48,783 nucleotides of DNA from an uncultured Clostridia bacterium (GTDB taxonomy: Bacteria; Bacillota; Clostridia; Oscillospirales; Butyricicoccaceae): NCBI GenBank assembly GCA_944375715.1, contig CALWAP010000012.1, forward strand, positions 1-48,783, written 5' to 3'. Numbering within the stretch: the first letter of the stretch is position 1; each line of letters opens with the position of its first letter. Shown in pieces: positions 30,515 through 39,484 of the stretch. Below the pieces are notes generated by a model, which was given only the letters and a program-made list of their open reading frames with translations, ran no database searches and was not told the DNA's origin. Both the position numbers and the translations under genes were made by a program.

Positions 30515-31705
30515 ATGGATTACATGAAGAAGTCTGTCAAAGATGTAGATGTAAAGGGTAAAAAGGTCCTTTTGAGGTGTGATTTCAATGTGCCTCAGGA
30601 CGCAGATGGAAATATAACCGACGACAAGCGTATCAGGGAGGCCCTGCCCACCCTGCGCTATCTTCTGGATGAAGGGGCGGCTGTCATAGTCTGTTCCCAT
30701 CTCGGAAGGCCCAAGGGTGAAAGAAAGATGAAATACACCCTGACCCCCGTCGCAAAGCACCTGTCCGAACTTTTGGGCAGGGAGGTCAGCATGTCCTTTG
30801 ACATAACGGGGCCTGATGCTTTGAGACTCTGCTCGGAGATTAAGCCGGGGCAGGTCGTTATGCTGGAGAACTTAAGGTTCGATCCGGGGGAGGAGAAATG
30901 CGACAGCGAATTTTCCAAAAAGCTTTCTTCCTTTGCCGACATATATGTAAATGACGCCTTCGGCGCGGCCCACAGGGCCCACGCTTCCATTGTCGGTGTG
31001 GCCGAATATCTGCCTGCCGTCAGCGGCCTGCTTATCGAAAAGGAGCTGAGGGTCATGGGCGGCGCCATGGAAAACCCCGAGCATCCCTTTATAGCCATAA
31101 TGGGCGGCGCCAAGGTATCCGACAAGCTGGGGCTTATCGGCAGCTTTATCGGCAAGTGCGATGCCATACTTATAGTGGGCGGCATGGCCTACACCTTCTT
31201 CAAGGCCATGGGCGGGAGCATAGGCAGCTCCATATGCGACGACAAGAGCCTGGAGCTGGTAAAGGACCTGATGGCCCACGCAGAGGAAAAGGGTACAAAA
31301 ATATACCTGCCGCTTGATACCGTAGTTTCAGACACCTTCAGTAATGACGGCAACTTTGAGACGGTGGAGGCCGGCCATGTGCCCGGCACCTTTATGGGCA
31401 TGGATATCGGGCCCAAAACCGTGGAAAAATACGGCGAGATAATAAAAAGCGCCAAAACTATAGTCTGGAACGGCCCGGCAGGCGTTTTTGAGATGCCCAA
31501 TTTCTCCCGCGGCACCGAGGGCATAGCCAGGGCAGTGGCCGAAAGCGAGGCTGTTTCGATAATAGGCGGCGGCGATTCGGCAGCAGCCATAGAAAAGCTG
31601 GGACTTGAAAACAAGGTAACCCATGTTTCCACGGGCGGCGGGGCTGCCATCGAGTTCCTCGAGGGCCTGGAGCTGCCGGGCATAGCATGCCTTTTGGACA
31701 AATAG
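30515..31705 (+). CDS. pgk: phosphoglycerate kinase
   Basis: The 396-aa enzyme transfers phosphate from 1,3-bisphosphoglycerate to ADP. Motifs seen: LLRCDFNVPQD, SHLGRPKGE, YVNDAFGAAHRAHAS, IMGGAKVSDK and the nucleotide site GGGDSAAAIEKLG near the end. The length is normal. The start ATG 30515 is eleven bases from GGGAG; ATG 30524 is possible. It is the first gene of pgk-tpiA-gpmI-eno. The usual gap gene is not upstream. Confidence 0.97.
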   Translation: MDYMKKSVKDVDVKGKKVLLRCDFNVPQDADGNITDDKRIREALPTLRYLLDEGAAVIVCSHLGRPKGERKMKYTLTPVAKHLSELLGREVSMSFDITGPDALRLCSEIKPGQVVMLENLRFDPGEEKCDSEFSKKLSSFADIYVNDAFGAAHRAHASIVGVAEYLPAVSGLLIEKELRVMGGAMENPEHPFIAIMGGAKVSDKLGLIGSFIGKCDAILIVGGMAYTFFKAMGGSIGSSICDDKSLELVKDLMAHAEEKGTKIYLPLDTVVSDTFSNDGNFETVEAGHVPGTFMGMDIGPKTVEKYGEIIKSAKTIVWNGPAGVFEMPNFSRGTEGIARAVAESEAVSIIGGGDSAAAIEKLGLENKVTHVSTGGGAAIEFLEGLELPGIACLLDK

Positions 31706-31714
31706 AGGCGAAAG

Positions 31715-32485
31715 ATGAACAGGAGATACAGAAAAACCGTAATCGCGGCGAATTGGAAGATGAACAAGCTGCCGGGGGAATGTAAGCCCTTCATCCAGCA
31801 GCTTAAAGACAAAGCGGCAGAAGCCAAGTGGTGCGATGTGGTTTTATGCGTGCCCTTTACCCATATAGCTTCGGCCGTCAAGGCAGCCAGGGGCACCAGG
31901 ATAGCCATAGGCGCCCAGAACTGCCATTATGCCCAGAACGGGGCCTTTACGGGGGAGGTTTCCTGCCGTATGCTGTCCGAGCTGGGGGTAAAATACGTCA
32001 TAATAGGCCACTCTGAGCGCAGGCAGTATTTCGGCGAGACCGATACCGATGTAAACCGCAAGCTCCACGCCGCTTTGGAAGAGGGCTTAAGGCCAATAGT
32101 CTGCCTCGGTGAAAAGCTGGAGGTAAAGGAAACAGGAGCCGCGCTGGACTTTATAAGGTGCCAGCTGAAGGCGGCTTTGAAGGATATAACGGTACAGCAG
32201 CTTCGGAAGATAGTCATAGCTTATGAGCCGGTATGGGCCATCGGGACGGGTAAGATAGCCACGCCCCAGCAGGCTGACGAGGCCGGCGAGGCCATAAGGG
32301 ATACTTTAAGGGCCCTTTACGGAGCCAGGGCGGCCAGGGGAGTGTCGATACTCTATGGCGGCTCTTTGAATGAAAGCACAGCGGGCGGTATGTTCTCCAT
32401 GCCCGATGTTGACGGAGGCCTGATAGGGGGCGCCTCGCTGGAGGCAGCAAGCCTTATCAGCATAATCGACGCGGCTGACCAATAA
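31715..32485 (+). CDS. tpiA: triosephosphate isomerase
   Basis: The 256-aa TIM barrel interconverts dihydroxyacetone phosphate and glyceraldehyde-3-phosphate. Active-site residues are present: AANWKMNK (Asn and Lys), IIGHSERRQYF (His) and AYEPVWAIGTGK (Glu), plus the phosphate loop GGSLNE. It lies nine bases after pgk and 20 before gpmI. The length is standard. Confidence 0.97.
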   Translation: MNRRYRKTVIAANWKMNKLPGECKPFIQQLKDKAAEAKWCDVVLCVPFTHIASAVKAARGTRIAIGAQNCHYAQNGAFTGEVSCRMLSELGVKYVIIGHSERRQYFGETDTDVNRKLHAALEEGLRPIVCLGEKLEVKETGAALDFIRCQLKAALKDITVQQLRKIVIAYEPVWAIGTGKIATPQQADEAGEAIRDTLRALYGARAARGVSILYGGSLNESTAGGMFSMPDVDGGLIGGASLEAASLISIIDAADQ

Positions 32486-32505
32486 AGCCGAAAGGAAGTC
32501 TTAAA

Positions 32506-34023
32506 ATGAAAAAGAAACCCCTTGTTCTCATGATACTTGACGGCTACGGCCGCGGGGATGGGGGAAAGGGCGACGCCATACACGCCGCCTCTACGCCAAA
32601 CATGGACAGGCTGCTTAAGGAAATGCCCTCCTGCAGCCTTGAGTGCTCGGGCGAGGCCGTCGGCCTGCCCGAAGGCCAGATGGGCAACAGTGAGGTCGGC
32701 CATACCAACATCGGGGCCGGCAGGATAGTTTATCAGGAGCTTACAAGAATCAGCAAGGCCGTCAGGGAGGGCACCTTTGAGGAAAATGAGGAGCTTAAGG
32801 CGGCTTTGGAAAGCGCCGCGGAAAAGGGCGGCAGGGTACACCTTTACGGCCTTCTGTCCGATGGCGGGGTACACAGCCATATAACCCATCTTCTGGCCCT
32901 GTGCGATATGTGCAAAAAGGCCGGGATAAAGGCATATGTCCACTGCTTTCTGGACGGCAGGGATGTGCCGCCTTCTTCGGCCCTGGGCTTTGCGGACATG
33001 TTGGAGGAGCATATAAAGGGCACCTGCGTCAGCATAGCCACCCTTTCAGGCAGGTATTACGCCATGGACAGAGACAAGCGCTGGGAGAGGCTCAAACCCG
33101 CTTACGAAGCGCTTGCCTTGGGCAAAGGCCCGCGGTTTGAAAGCGCGCGCAAGGCCATAGAGGCTTCTTATGAAAAGGGCGTGACCGACGAGTTCATGGA
33201 GCCCTGCGTCATAGATCCCCGGGGGAAGATAGAAAGCCGCGACAGCGTCATATTCTTTAATTTCCGTCCCGACAGGGCCAGGGAGATAACAAGGGCTTTT
33301 TGTGATGAGAATTTTGACGGCTTTGAGCGTGAGGGCGGGGCTGTTCTGCCATATTACGTCTGCTTTACGCAGTATGACGCATCGATGCCCAATGTGCATA
33401 TAGCCTTTAAGCCCCAGACCCTGGACAATATATTCGGGGAATATATATCGAAAAAGGGCCTTACCCAGCTGAGGATAGCCGAGACCGAAAAGTATGCCCA
33501 TGTGACCTTCTTTTTTAACGGCGGCGAGGAGAGGCAGTTTGAGGGCGAGGACAGGATCCTGGTACCTTCCCCCAAAGTGGCCACATATGACCTGCAGCCT
33601 GAGATGAGCGCCTTTGAGGTGACCGACAGGTGCACTGAGGCCATTGAAAGCGGGAAGTACGACGTTGTGATACTCAACCTTGCCAACTGCGACATGGTGG
33701 GGCATACCGGCGTGTTTGAAGCGGCCGTCAAGGCCGTCGAGACGGTGGATACATGCGTCGGCAGGCTGGTTTCGGCCGTATGCAAGGCGGGAGGGAAGGC
33801 CATTATCACGGCCGACCACGGCAACGCCGAAAAGATGCTGGACGAAAACGGCCAGCCCTTTACGGCCCACACCACCTCCCTGGTGCCCATGGTGCTGGTG
33901 GGAGAAAACGGGAAAAGCCTGCGCGACGGCAGGCTGTGCGACATAGCGCCCACCATGCTGGAGCTTCTGGGGCTGGAGAAACCCGCGGAAATGAGCGGCG
34001 AGAGCCTTCTTTTAAATAAATAA
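32506..34023 (+). CDS. gpmI: 2,3-bisphosphoglycerate-independent phosphoglycerate mutase
   Basis: The 505-aa Mn-dependent enzyme moves phosphate between positions 3 and 2 of glycerate. The alkaline-phosphatase superfamily marks are present: LDGYGRGDGG at the start, catalytic S62 in QMGNSEVGHTNIG, NLANCDMVGHTGVFEA and ITADHGNAEKM. The manganese enzyme is pH-sensitive and typical of spore formers, where it stops during forespore acidification so that 3-phosphoglycerate accumulates. It sits between tpiA and eno. Confidence 0.97.
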   Translation: MKKKPLVLMILDGYGRGDGGKGDAIHAASTPNMDRLLKEMPSCSLECSGEAVGLPEGQMGNSEVGHTNIGAGRIVYQELTRISKAVREGTFEENEELKAALESAAEKGGRVHLYGLLSDGGVHSHITHLLALCDMCKKAGIKAYVHCFLDGRDVPPSSALGFADMLEEHIKGTCVSIATLSGRYYAMDRDKRWERLKPAYEALALGKGPRFESARKAIEASYEKGVTDEFMEPCVIDPRGKIESRDSVIFFNFRPDRAREITRAFCDENFDGFEREGGAVLPYYVCFTQYDASMPNVHIAFKPQTLDNIFGEYISKKGLTQLRIAETEKYAHVTFFFNGGEERQFEGEDRILVPSPKVATYDLQPEMSAFEVTDRCTEAIESGKYDVVILNLANCDMVGHTGVFEAAVKAVETVDTCVGRLVSAVCKAGGKAIITADHGNAEKMLDENGQPFTAHTTSLVPMVLVGENGKSLRDGRLCDIAPTMLELLGLEKPAEMSGESLLLNK

Positions 34024-34039
34024 CCATCACTTTATATAA

Positions 34040-35362
<1,323 letters not shown>

Positions 35363-35368
35363 GTTTTT

Positions 35369-35401
35369 TAAAGCGCCCTCAGGCTTTGAGGGCGCTTTTT
35401 C
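35369..35401 (+). terminator. terminator of the glycolytic operon
   Basis: Stem AAGCGCCCTCA / TGAGGGCGCTT, loop GGCTT, five T. Confidence 0.9.
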
Positions 35402-35456
35402 TTTATTTTTTGCGCGTTTTGCTGTATTATGGCTTTGACAAACCAAAGGAGGCGGA

Positions 35457-35897
35457 ATGATGGATGAGATCAAGGTAAGGCTGATAGAGTACGGCTCGGA
35501 GGATTACAAGGCCGAGCTTGAGATGAGAAACGAGATTTTGAGGAAGCCTTTGGGCCTGAGCATTTATGACGAGGATCTGGGGCAGGAGAAGCCCTATTTC
35601 CATATAGGGGCCTTTGAAAACGAAAGGCTTGTGGGCACCCTGCTTTTCATCGACAGGGGCGAAGGGGTCTGCCAGATGCGCCAGGTGGCCGTATGCGAAG
35701 GCATGCGCCGGAGGGGCATAGGGCGTAAAATGGTGCTTTTCGGGGAAAGCCTTATGAGGGAAAAAGGCTTTTCCAAAATAGTGCTGGAGGCAAGGAAGGT
35801 GGCGCTGGAGTTTTACCTTTCCCTGGGTTACCGCACCTCGGGGCCAGAAGAGCTGCGCCTGGGCATACCACACTATGAAATGGAAAAGGGCATATAA
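35457..35897 (+). CDS. GNAT-family N-acetyltransferase
   Basis: The 146-aa single-domain protein has the acetyl-CoA loop RRRGIGRKMVLFGE (about residues 84-97) after the strand MRQVAVCEGM, and a C-terminal YLSLGYRTSG. The pattern is close to the ElaA/PaiA type of small acetyltransferase, but the substrate is unknown. AAAGGAGG lies four bases before ATG 35457 and seven before ATG 35460; either can be the start. It is alone, between the eno terminator and another hairpin. Confidence 0.87.
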   Translation: MMDEIKVRLIEYGSEDYKAELEMRNEILRKPLGLSIYDEDLGQEKPYFHIGAFENERLVGTLLFIDRGEGVCQMRQVAVCEGMRRRGIGRKMVLFGESLMREKGFSKIVLEARKVALEFYLSLGYRTSGPEELRLGIPHYEMEKGI

Positions 35898-35972
35898 GGC
35901 TGGGCCGCCTGTTCCACGGTACGGCAAGGACGGCTGAGGCGGCCTTCCGCTGGGAGGAAAAATAGCATATTT

Positions 35973-36001
35973 AAAAAGGCAGGCGAAAGCCTGCCTTTTT
36001 T
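35973..36001 (+). terminator. intrinsic terminator
   Basis: Stem AAAAAGGCAGGC / GCCTGCCTTTTT, loop GAAA, T run. Confidence 0.9.
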
Positions 36002-36017
36002 GTTATTCGGGTGGATA

Positions 36018-36046
36018 TTTACAGTTTTTGATAATTGTGATAGTAT
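36018..36046 (+). promoter_or_regulatory. promoter candidate for the 36127 gene
   Basis: TTTACA (36018-36023), 17 bases, TAGTAT (36041-36046). Confidence 0.5.
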
Positions 36047-36126
36047 ATTGGTGAAAAGATGCAAAAGCCCTGCCTGTCAGCAGCACATAACCGATATTTC
36101 CGACAAGATGTTTAAGGAGTGATTTT

Positions 36127-36555
36127 ATGGTAAGGTACAAAAAGACGCTCATGCCGGTTTACGCTATTTTGGCCCTTCTGGGAGGCGGGTATATGCTCTT
36201 ATACAATATTCGCCTTTCCGAGTACGCCGTTTTGAATTTTGTGTCCTGGCCCGGAAATATCATGGTCTATCTGGCAACGCCGCTGCTTTATTTCGGCGCC
36301 GCCGCATTTATAGCAGGGTTCTTGAATGCAGGGAGAATGAAGGGTTTAAAAGATGCCGCAAAGGTTTTGTTTATCATGTCGGCCCTGCTTGCCGCCGCAA
36401 TGGTCCTTATCTCGCTGGCCGGCCTTTTTGGCGGCCTGCCGGGCAGCCTTTGGAAGGTGGCGTACACCCTTTTTTACAGCAACAAGTGGATATGCGCGTT
36501 TATCGGCGCTTTGTTCTCGCTGAGCCTCAGCATGGTAAAAAGCGATATCCGTTAA
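36127..36555 (+). CDS. small four-helix membrane protein
   Basis: The 142-aa protein has four hydrophobic segments (MPVYAILALLGGGYMLLYN, NIMVYLATPLLYFGAAAFIAGFL, VLFIMSALLAAAMVLISLAGLFGG, KWICAFIGALFSLSLSM) with short basic loops and a good ribosome site (TAAGGAGTGATTTT). The general layout is like the proteins at 19398 and 20095, but the sequence is not clearly related. No family is recognised. It is a single gene with a terminator. Confidence 0.65.
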   Translation: MVRYKKTLMPVYAILALLGGGYMLLYNIRLSEYAVLNFVSWPGNIMVYLATPLLYFGAAAFIAGFLNAGRMKGLKDAAKVLFIMSALLAAAMVLISLAGLFGGLPGSLWKVAYTLFYSNKWICAFIGALFSLSLSMVKSDIR

Positions 36556-36566
36556 ATAGCAGGATC

Positions 36567-36599
36567 AAAAAGGCAGGCTGCGGCCTGCCTTTTTATTTT
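36567..36599 (+). terminator. intrinsic terminator
   Basis: Stem AAAAAGGCAGGC / GCCTGCCTTTTT, loop TGCG, then ATTTT. The stem repeats that of the terminator at 35973. Confidence 0.9.
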
Positions 36600-36805
36600 A
36601 AAATTTCCGGGCTTTTTAAAAATTTTTTTTGGATGGTTTTGGGATTTCCCGCGCTTCAAACCGCGAAAACGGGATTTTTGGCAGAGGGCAAACCATTTTC
36701 TCGGCCAATGCGCACAAAGGGTCAAGAGGTCGATTGTGCAATATGACTTTAGTATACTGCTATGGTAATTCAAAAAATATTTTTTGCAGTTTTAACAATA
36801 GGGGG

Positions 36806-36834
36806 TTGACAAAGGCCCTAAGGTATGGTATATT
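36806..36834 (+). promoter_or_regulatory. strong sigma-A promoter for a non-coding transcript
   Basis: TTGACA (36806-36811), 17 bases, TATATT (36829-36834). The start would be near 36841. No convincing protein gene follows. The preceding stretch 36,600-36,805 has nothing I can name except AT-rich sequence. Confidence 0.8.
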
Positions 36835-36840
36835 ATAGAC

Positions 36841-37321
36841 ACAGAAAAGAAAGGATGAGTCCAATGTACAGGTAAAATCCTTCCGGTCGCAATAACATCT
36901 ACTGACGGCGTCGTTACCGATCAATGAGAGGCCTCACTCTTTGAGGAAAGCCCATCGACGACAGATGGGACAAAGGAATTTTTTAAATAGAGATCGAAGA
37001 ACAAAGGCGAATGGTAATTAGATTTTGCGGCATCTGAAGAATGGCATTTAAGACAGGTACCGGGAAAAGACCTAACTCCGTGAAGACAAAGTAAATGAGA
37101 GTAACCAAACAGCAAAACCCTTTTAGCAAATACCATGAAAATACCGGTTAACAAATTTGATTGGATCCCGTGTATCGGTTAAAAGGACAAAAGTCCCAGA
37201 CAGAGTCTTATGCCAGGCAAATCTAAGAAAGAGAGGTACAAAAAATGATGTTAGATAACAAGAACCACCTGAGATGACACTTGATAGTGTAAAGAAACTT
37301 TCAAGTGTCATCTCTTTTTTT
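36841..37321 (+). ncRNA. large structured RNA of about 480 nt, class unknown
   Basis: From the strong promoter to a strong terminator (37271-37321) runs a region with no plausible reading frame but many short helices: CCTCA/TGAGG (loop CTCTT), CCCATC/GATGGG (loop GACGACA), GGAC-AAAA-GTCC, AAGGAT/ATCCTT, and a CGGT-AAC / GTT-ACCG pairing. Many unpaired-looking A-rich joints (GAAA, CAAA, ACAAA) lie between them, as in large folded RNAs. It is not tmRNA, SRP RNA or a riboswitch I recognise. Candidates by size and A-rich style are the large bacterial RNAs (ROOL, OLE, GOLLD, raiA-type), but no consensus can be matched by eye. A 10-codon frame (37244-37276) overlaps the terminator and is likely chance. 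Confidence 0.6.
37271..37321 (+). terminator. terminator of the large RNA
   Basis: Arms GAGATGACACTTGA and TCAAGTGTCATCTC, 16-base loop, seven T. Confidence 0.9.
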
Positions 37322-37383
37322 ATGCCCATTTTTAAAATGTCCCGTAAAAGGCAGGGAACAGGTTGTTGATAATAAGAAAATGG

Positions 37384-37411
37384 AAAGACGCGGAGGCGTC
37401 TTGTTTTTTTG
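37384..37411 (+). terminator. additional terminator
   Basis: Stem AAGACGC / GCGTCTT, loop GGAG, then GTTTTTTT. It may be a backup for the large RNA or end a second short transcript starting after 37,322. The stretch 37,412-37,549 holds nothing I can name. Confidence 0.75.
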
Positions 37412-37549
37412 CCTGAAAATAATAAAATGGGTCTTTCTGCTCTTGTTCGGAAAAGTAAAAAGAGCGGCCTGTGGGGCGGGTGTAATCGGTTTTGCATGCC
37501 TGAGGCAGCTTTGAGTGTGCCGGTGGACGACAAGCAGTATGTGATGATT

Positions 37550-38223
37550 GTTTCGGGTGTTTCCGGGGTTAACCCGTTTGGAAGCACGGAGGGAGTGCAT
37601 AAGGGTTGCGGGAGTTTCGGGAGTTGACCCGCTTGGAAGTGTGGAGGGAGCGTTTAAGGGAGTGCATAAGGGTTGCGGGAGTTTCAGGAGTTGACCCGCT
37701 TGAAAGTATGGAGGGAGAATGGTAAGGGAGTGCGCAAGGTTGCGGGAGTTTCGGGAGTTGACCCGCTTGGAAGAACGGGGGAGAGCAGTTAAGAGGGTAG
37801 GCAAGGTTGCGGGTGTTTCCGGGGTTAACCCGTTTGGAAGCATGGAGGGAGCGTTTAAGGGAGTGCATAAGGGTTGCGGGAGTTGACCCGCTTGGAAGAA
37901 CGGGGGAGAGCAGTTAAGAGGGTAGGCAAGGTTGCGGGAGTTTCGGGAGTTGACCCGCTTGGAAGTGTGGAGGGAGCGTTTAAGGGAGTGCATAAGGGTT
38001 GCGGGAGTTTCGGGAGTTGACCCTTTTGGAAGCACGGAGGGAGCGTTTAAGGGAGTGTATAAGGGTTGCGGGTGTTTCCGGGGTTAACCCGTTTGGAAGC
38101 ATGAAGGGAGAATGGTAAGGGAGTGCGCAAGGTTTCAGATGTTTCCAGGGTTGCCCGATTTGGAGGAACGGAGGGCGTGCGTTTAAGAGAGCGGGCAAGG
38201 TTGGGGGAATTTCCGAAGCTGTA
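37550..38223 (+). repeat. tandem array of 67-bp G-rich units
   Basis: About ten units. Seven of them start at 37604, 37671, 37738, 37805, 37930, 37997 and 38064 and are exactly 67 bp. The unit at 37872 is 58 bp (a 9-bp TTTCGGGAG copy is lost). The units at 37550, 38131 and 38199 are truncated or degenerate. Each unit begins GGTTGCGGGAGTTTCGGGAG, goes on to TTGACCCGCTTGGAAG and ends in one of three variable tails. The plus strand is strongly purine-rich, with four GGG runs per junction. The length is not a multiple of three, so a repeat protein is not encoded. The array begins about 230 bp after the large RNA. Confidence 0.9.
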
Positions 38224-38258
38224 TGCGAGGATAGAGTATGGGATGATAAGGACAAAAC

Positions 38259-38284
38259 AAAAAGGCGGCAAAGCCGCCTTTTAT
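38259..38284. terminator. hairpin/terminator after the array
   Basis: Stem AAAAGGCGGC / GCCGCCTTTT, loop AAA. It could stop plus-strand transcripts from the array and, on the minus strand, the operon that ends at 38381. Confidence 0.75.
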
Positions 38285-38380
38285 ATTTGTTTTTTATGGG
38301 TTGAGATGAAGGCGTGAAAAGCCGGGTTTTTACGGTTCGCACCTGTATATCCGGGTTTTGATCTGCGCAAAAAAGGGGCT

Positions 38381-38845
38381 TTACCGCCGCAGCTCGACTA
38401 TATACTCGTTTGTGCCTTCCTCGGGCTTCCTTTTTCCCGTCAGCTTGAAGCCGTTTCTATGATAGAATGAAACAGCCCTTTGGTTTTTTTCCAATGCCCA
38501 CAGGAAAGAAGCGCCCAAATTATCGCTCGCAAAGGCCAGAAGCCCGGCCCCTATGCCCTTTCCCTGGAAAAAGGTATCGACAAAGAGCTTTTCTATCTCA
38601 TTGCCGGATACCTCGATAAAACCCCTGACGATGCCGTCGTCATATACATAAAGCCTGTCAAGGACTTCCTCTTTCCCGAAATGGCTGTCGATCACGGATA
38701 AGACCTGCAACTTGTTGAAGGCATACCTTTCATCGCCGAATATAGGCAGGTAATTGACCCTGCAGTTTAACACATAAATCTCGGCTATCCTGGAAAGGTC
38801 CTGCCGTGAGGCTTTCCTGATGAAGCTGTACCTGTTTTCCGGCAT
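38381..38845 (-). CDS. GNAT-family N-acetyltransferase
   Basis: The 154-aa protein has the GNAT strand IEKLFVDTFFQG and acetyl-CoA loop QGKGIGAGLLAFA (about residues 93-105), then ALEKNQRAVSFYHRNGFKLTG. It resembles the phosphinothricin/streptothricin type of small acetyltransferase only in general layout. It is the last gene of the M28-PLP-FNT operon, three bases after FNT, with AAAGGAAT as ribosome site. The substrate could be a product of the operon's pathway, which is an inference. Confidence 0.85.
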   Translation of the reverse strand: MPENRYSFIRKASRQDLSRIAEIYVLNCRVNYLPIFGDERYAFNKLQVLSVIDSHFGKEEVLDRLYVYDDGIVRGFIEVSGNEIEKLFVDTFFQGKGIGAGLLAFASDNLGASFLWALEKNQRAVSFYHRNGFKLTGKRKPEEGTNEYIVELRR

Positions 38846-38848
38846 TGG

Positions 38849-39484
38849 TTATTCCTTTGAAAAGAGTTTAAAGTAAGGAAGGCTTATGACAAGGGAACCC
38901 AGCATATTCCCACACCCCATCAGAAGGCAGGAAATAAGGCCCCTGGCCGTAAGCAGGCGGGAGCACAGGGCAAAATAGAACATATCGGCTATGCAGTGCT
39001 CGAAGCCTGCCAGGATAAAAACCGACACACAGAGCATTATGGCAAGGTATTTGCCCGCCCCGTCCTGGATTTTGGCATAGCTTTCAACAGCCAAAAACAT
39101 CAGCATGCCGCAGAATATGGCCAGCACGAAAAGGCTTATATAGCTGTCGGAAAGCTTGGTCTGGCTTAAGGAGGCGGCCGTTTCCGAAATGGTAAGGCGG
39201 GTCATGTTTATAAGAAGGGCCGAAATAAGGGTGCCCAGCAGGTTGCCTATGTAAACGACGGCAAGAAAAACAAGGTATTTGCCGCCTTCACCCGTTTTGC
39301 ACCGGGCCAGATAGCCCGCCTTGCCTGTGAACAGGTTGAGTTTGAAAACACATATCATCATCAGCCCCACGGCAAAGAGCAGCGCACCGGCTATGCGGTT
39401 TTCGCCCGAAAGCGAAAGAAAGACCGAGCCGCCTATCGAGATCATGCCCCCTGCCAGCAGGGCCTTTATAAAATCGGTTATCAT
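38849..39484 (-). CDS. formate/nitrite transporter (FNT) family channel
   Basis: The 211-aa protein has six membrane segments and the FNT marks: FKLNLFTGKAGYL (the LFTG loop) and GFEHCIADMFYF (the FEHSIANM-like loop with the pore His). The family forms pentameric channels for formate, nitrite, lactate or hydrosulfide. At 211 residues it is shorter than FocA (about 280), as in the HSC (hydrosulfide) branch. Its start overlaps the end of the PLP-enzyme gene by four bases, so the two are coupled. Next to a cysteine-desulfurase-like enzyme, hydrosulfide is a sensible but unproved substrate. Confidence 0.85.
   Translation of the reverse strand: MITDFIKALLAGGMISIGGSVFLSLSGENRIAGALLFAVGLMMICVFKLNLFTGKAGYLARCKTGEGGKYLVFLAVVYIGNLLGTLISALLINMTRLTISETAASLSQTKLSDSYISLFVLAIFCGMLMFLAVESYAKIQDGAGKYLAIMLCVSVFILAGFEHCIADMFYFALCSRLLTARGLISCLLMGCGNMLGSLVISLPYFKLFSKE

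Noticed and set aside
36841-37260. RNase P RNA, because GAGGAAAGCCC and CAGACAGAG resemble its conserved blocks
   Set aside because: The other conserved blocks are missing, the order and spacing do not fit, and the rest is AT-rich and unlike class A or B. A covariance search would settle it.
37550-38223. CRISPR array
   Set aside because: Units are contiguous 67-bp repeats with no unique spacers, and no cas gene is near.
37301-38342. Long minus-strand frames over the 67-bp array (up to 244 codons, motifs such as SKRVNSRNSRN)
   Set aside because: They result from the lack of stop codons in the purine-rich repeat. The unit length of 67 shifts the frame at each repeat, there is no ribosome site, and the same motifs appear in all three frames.
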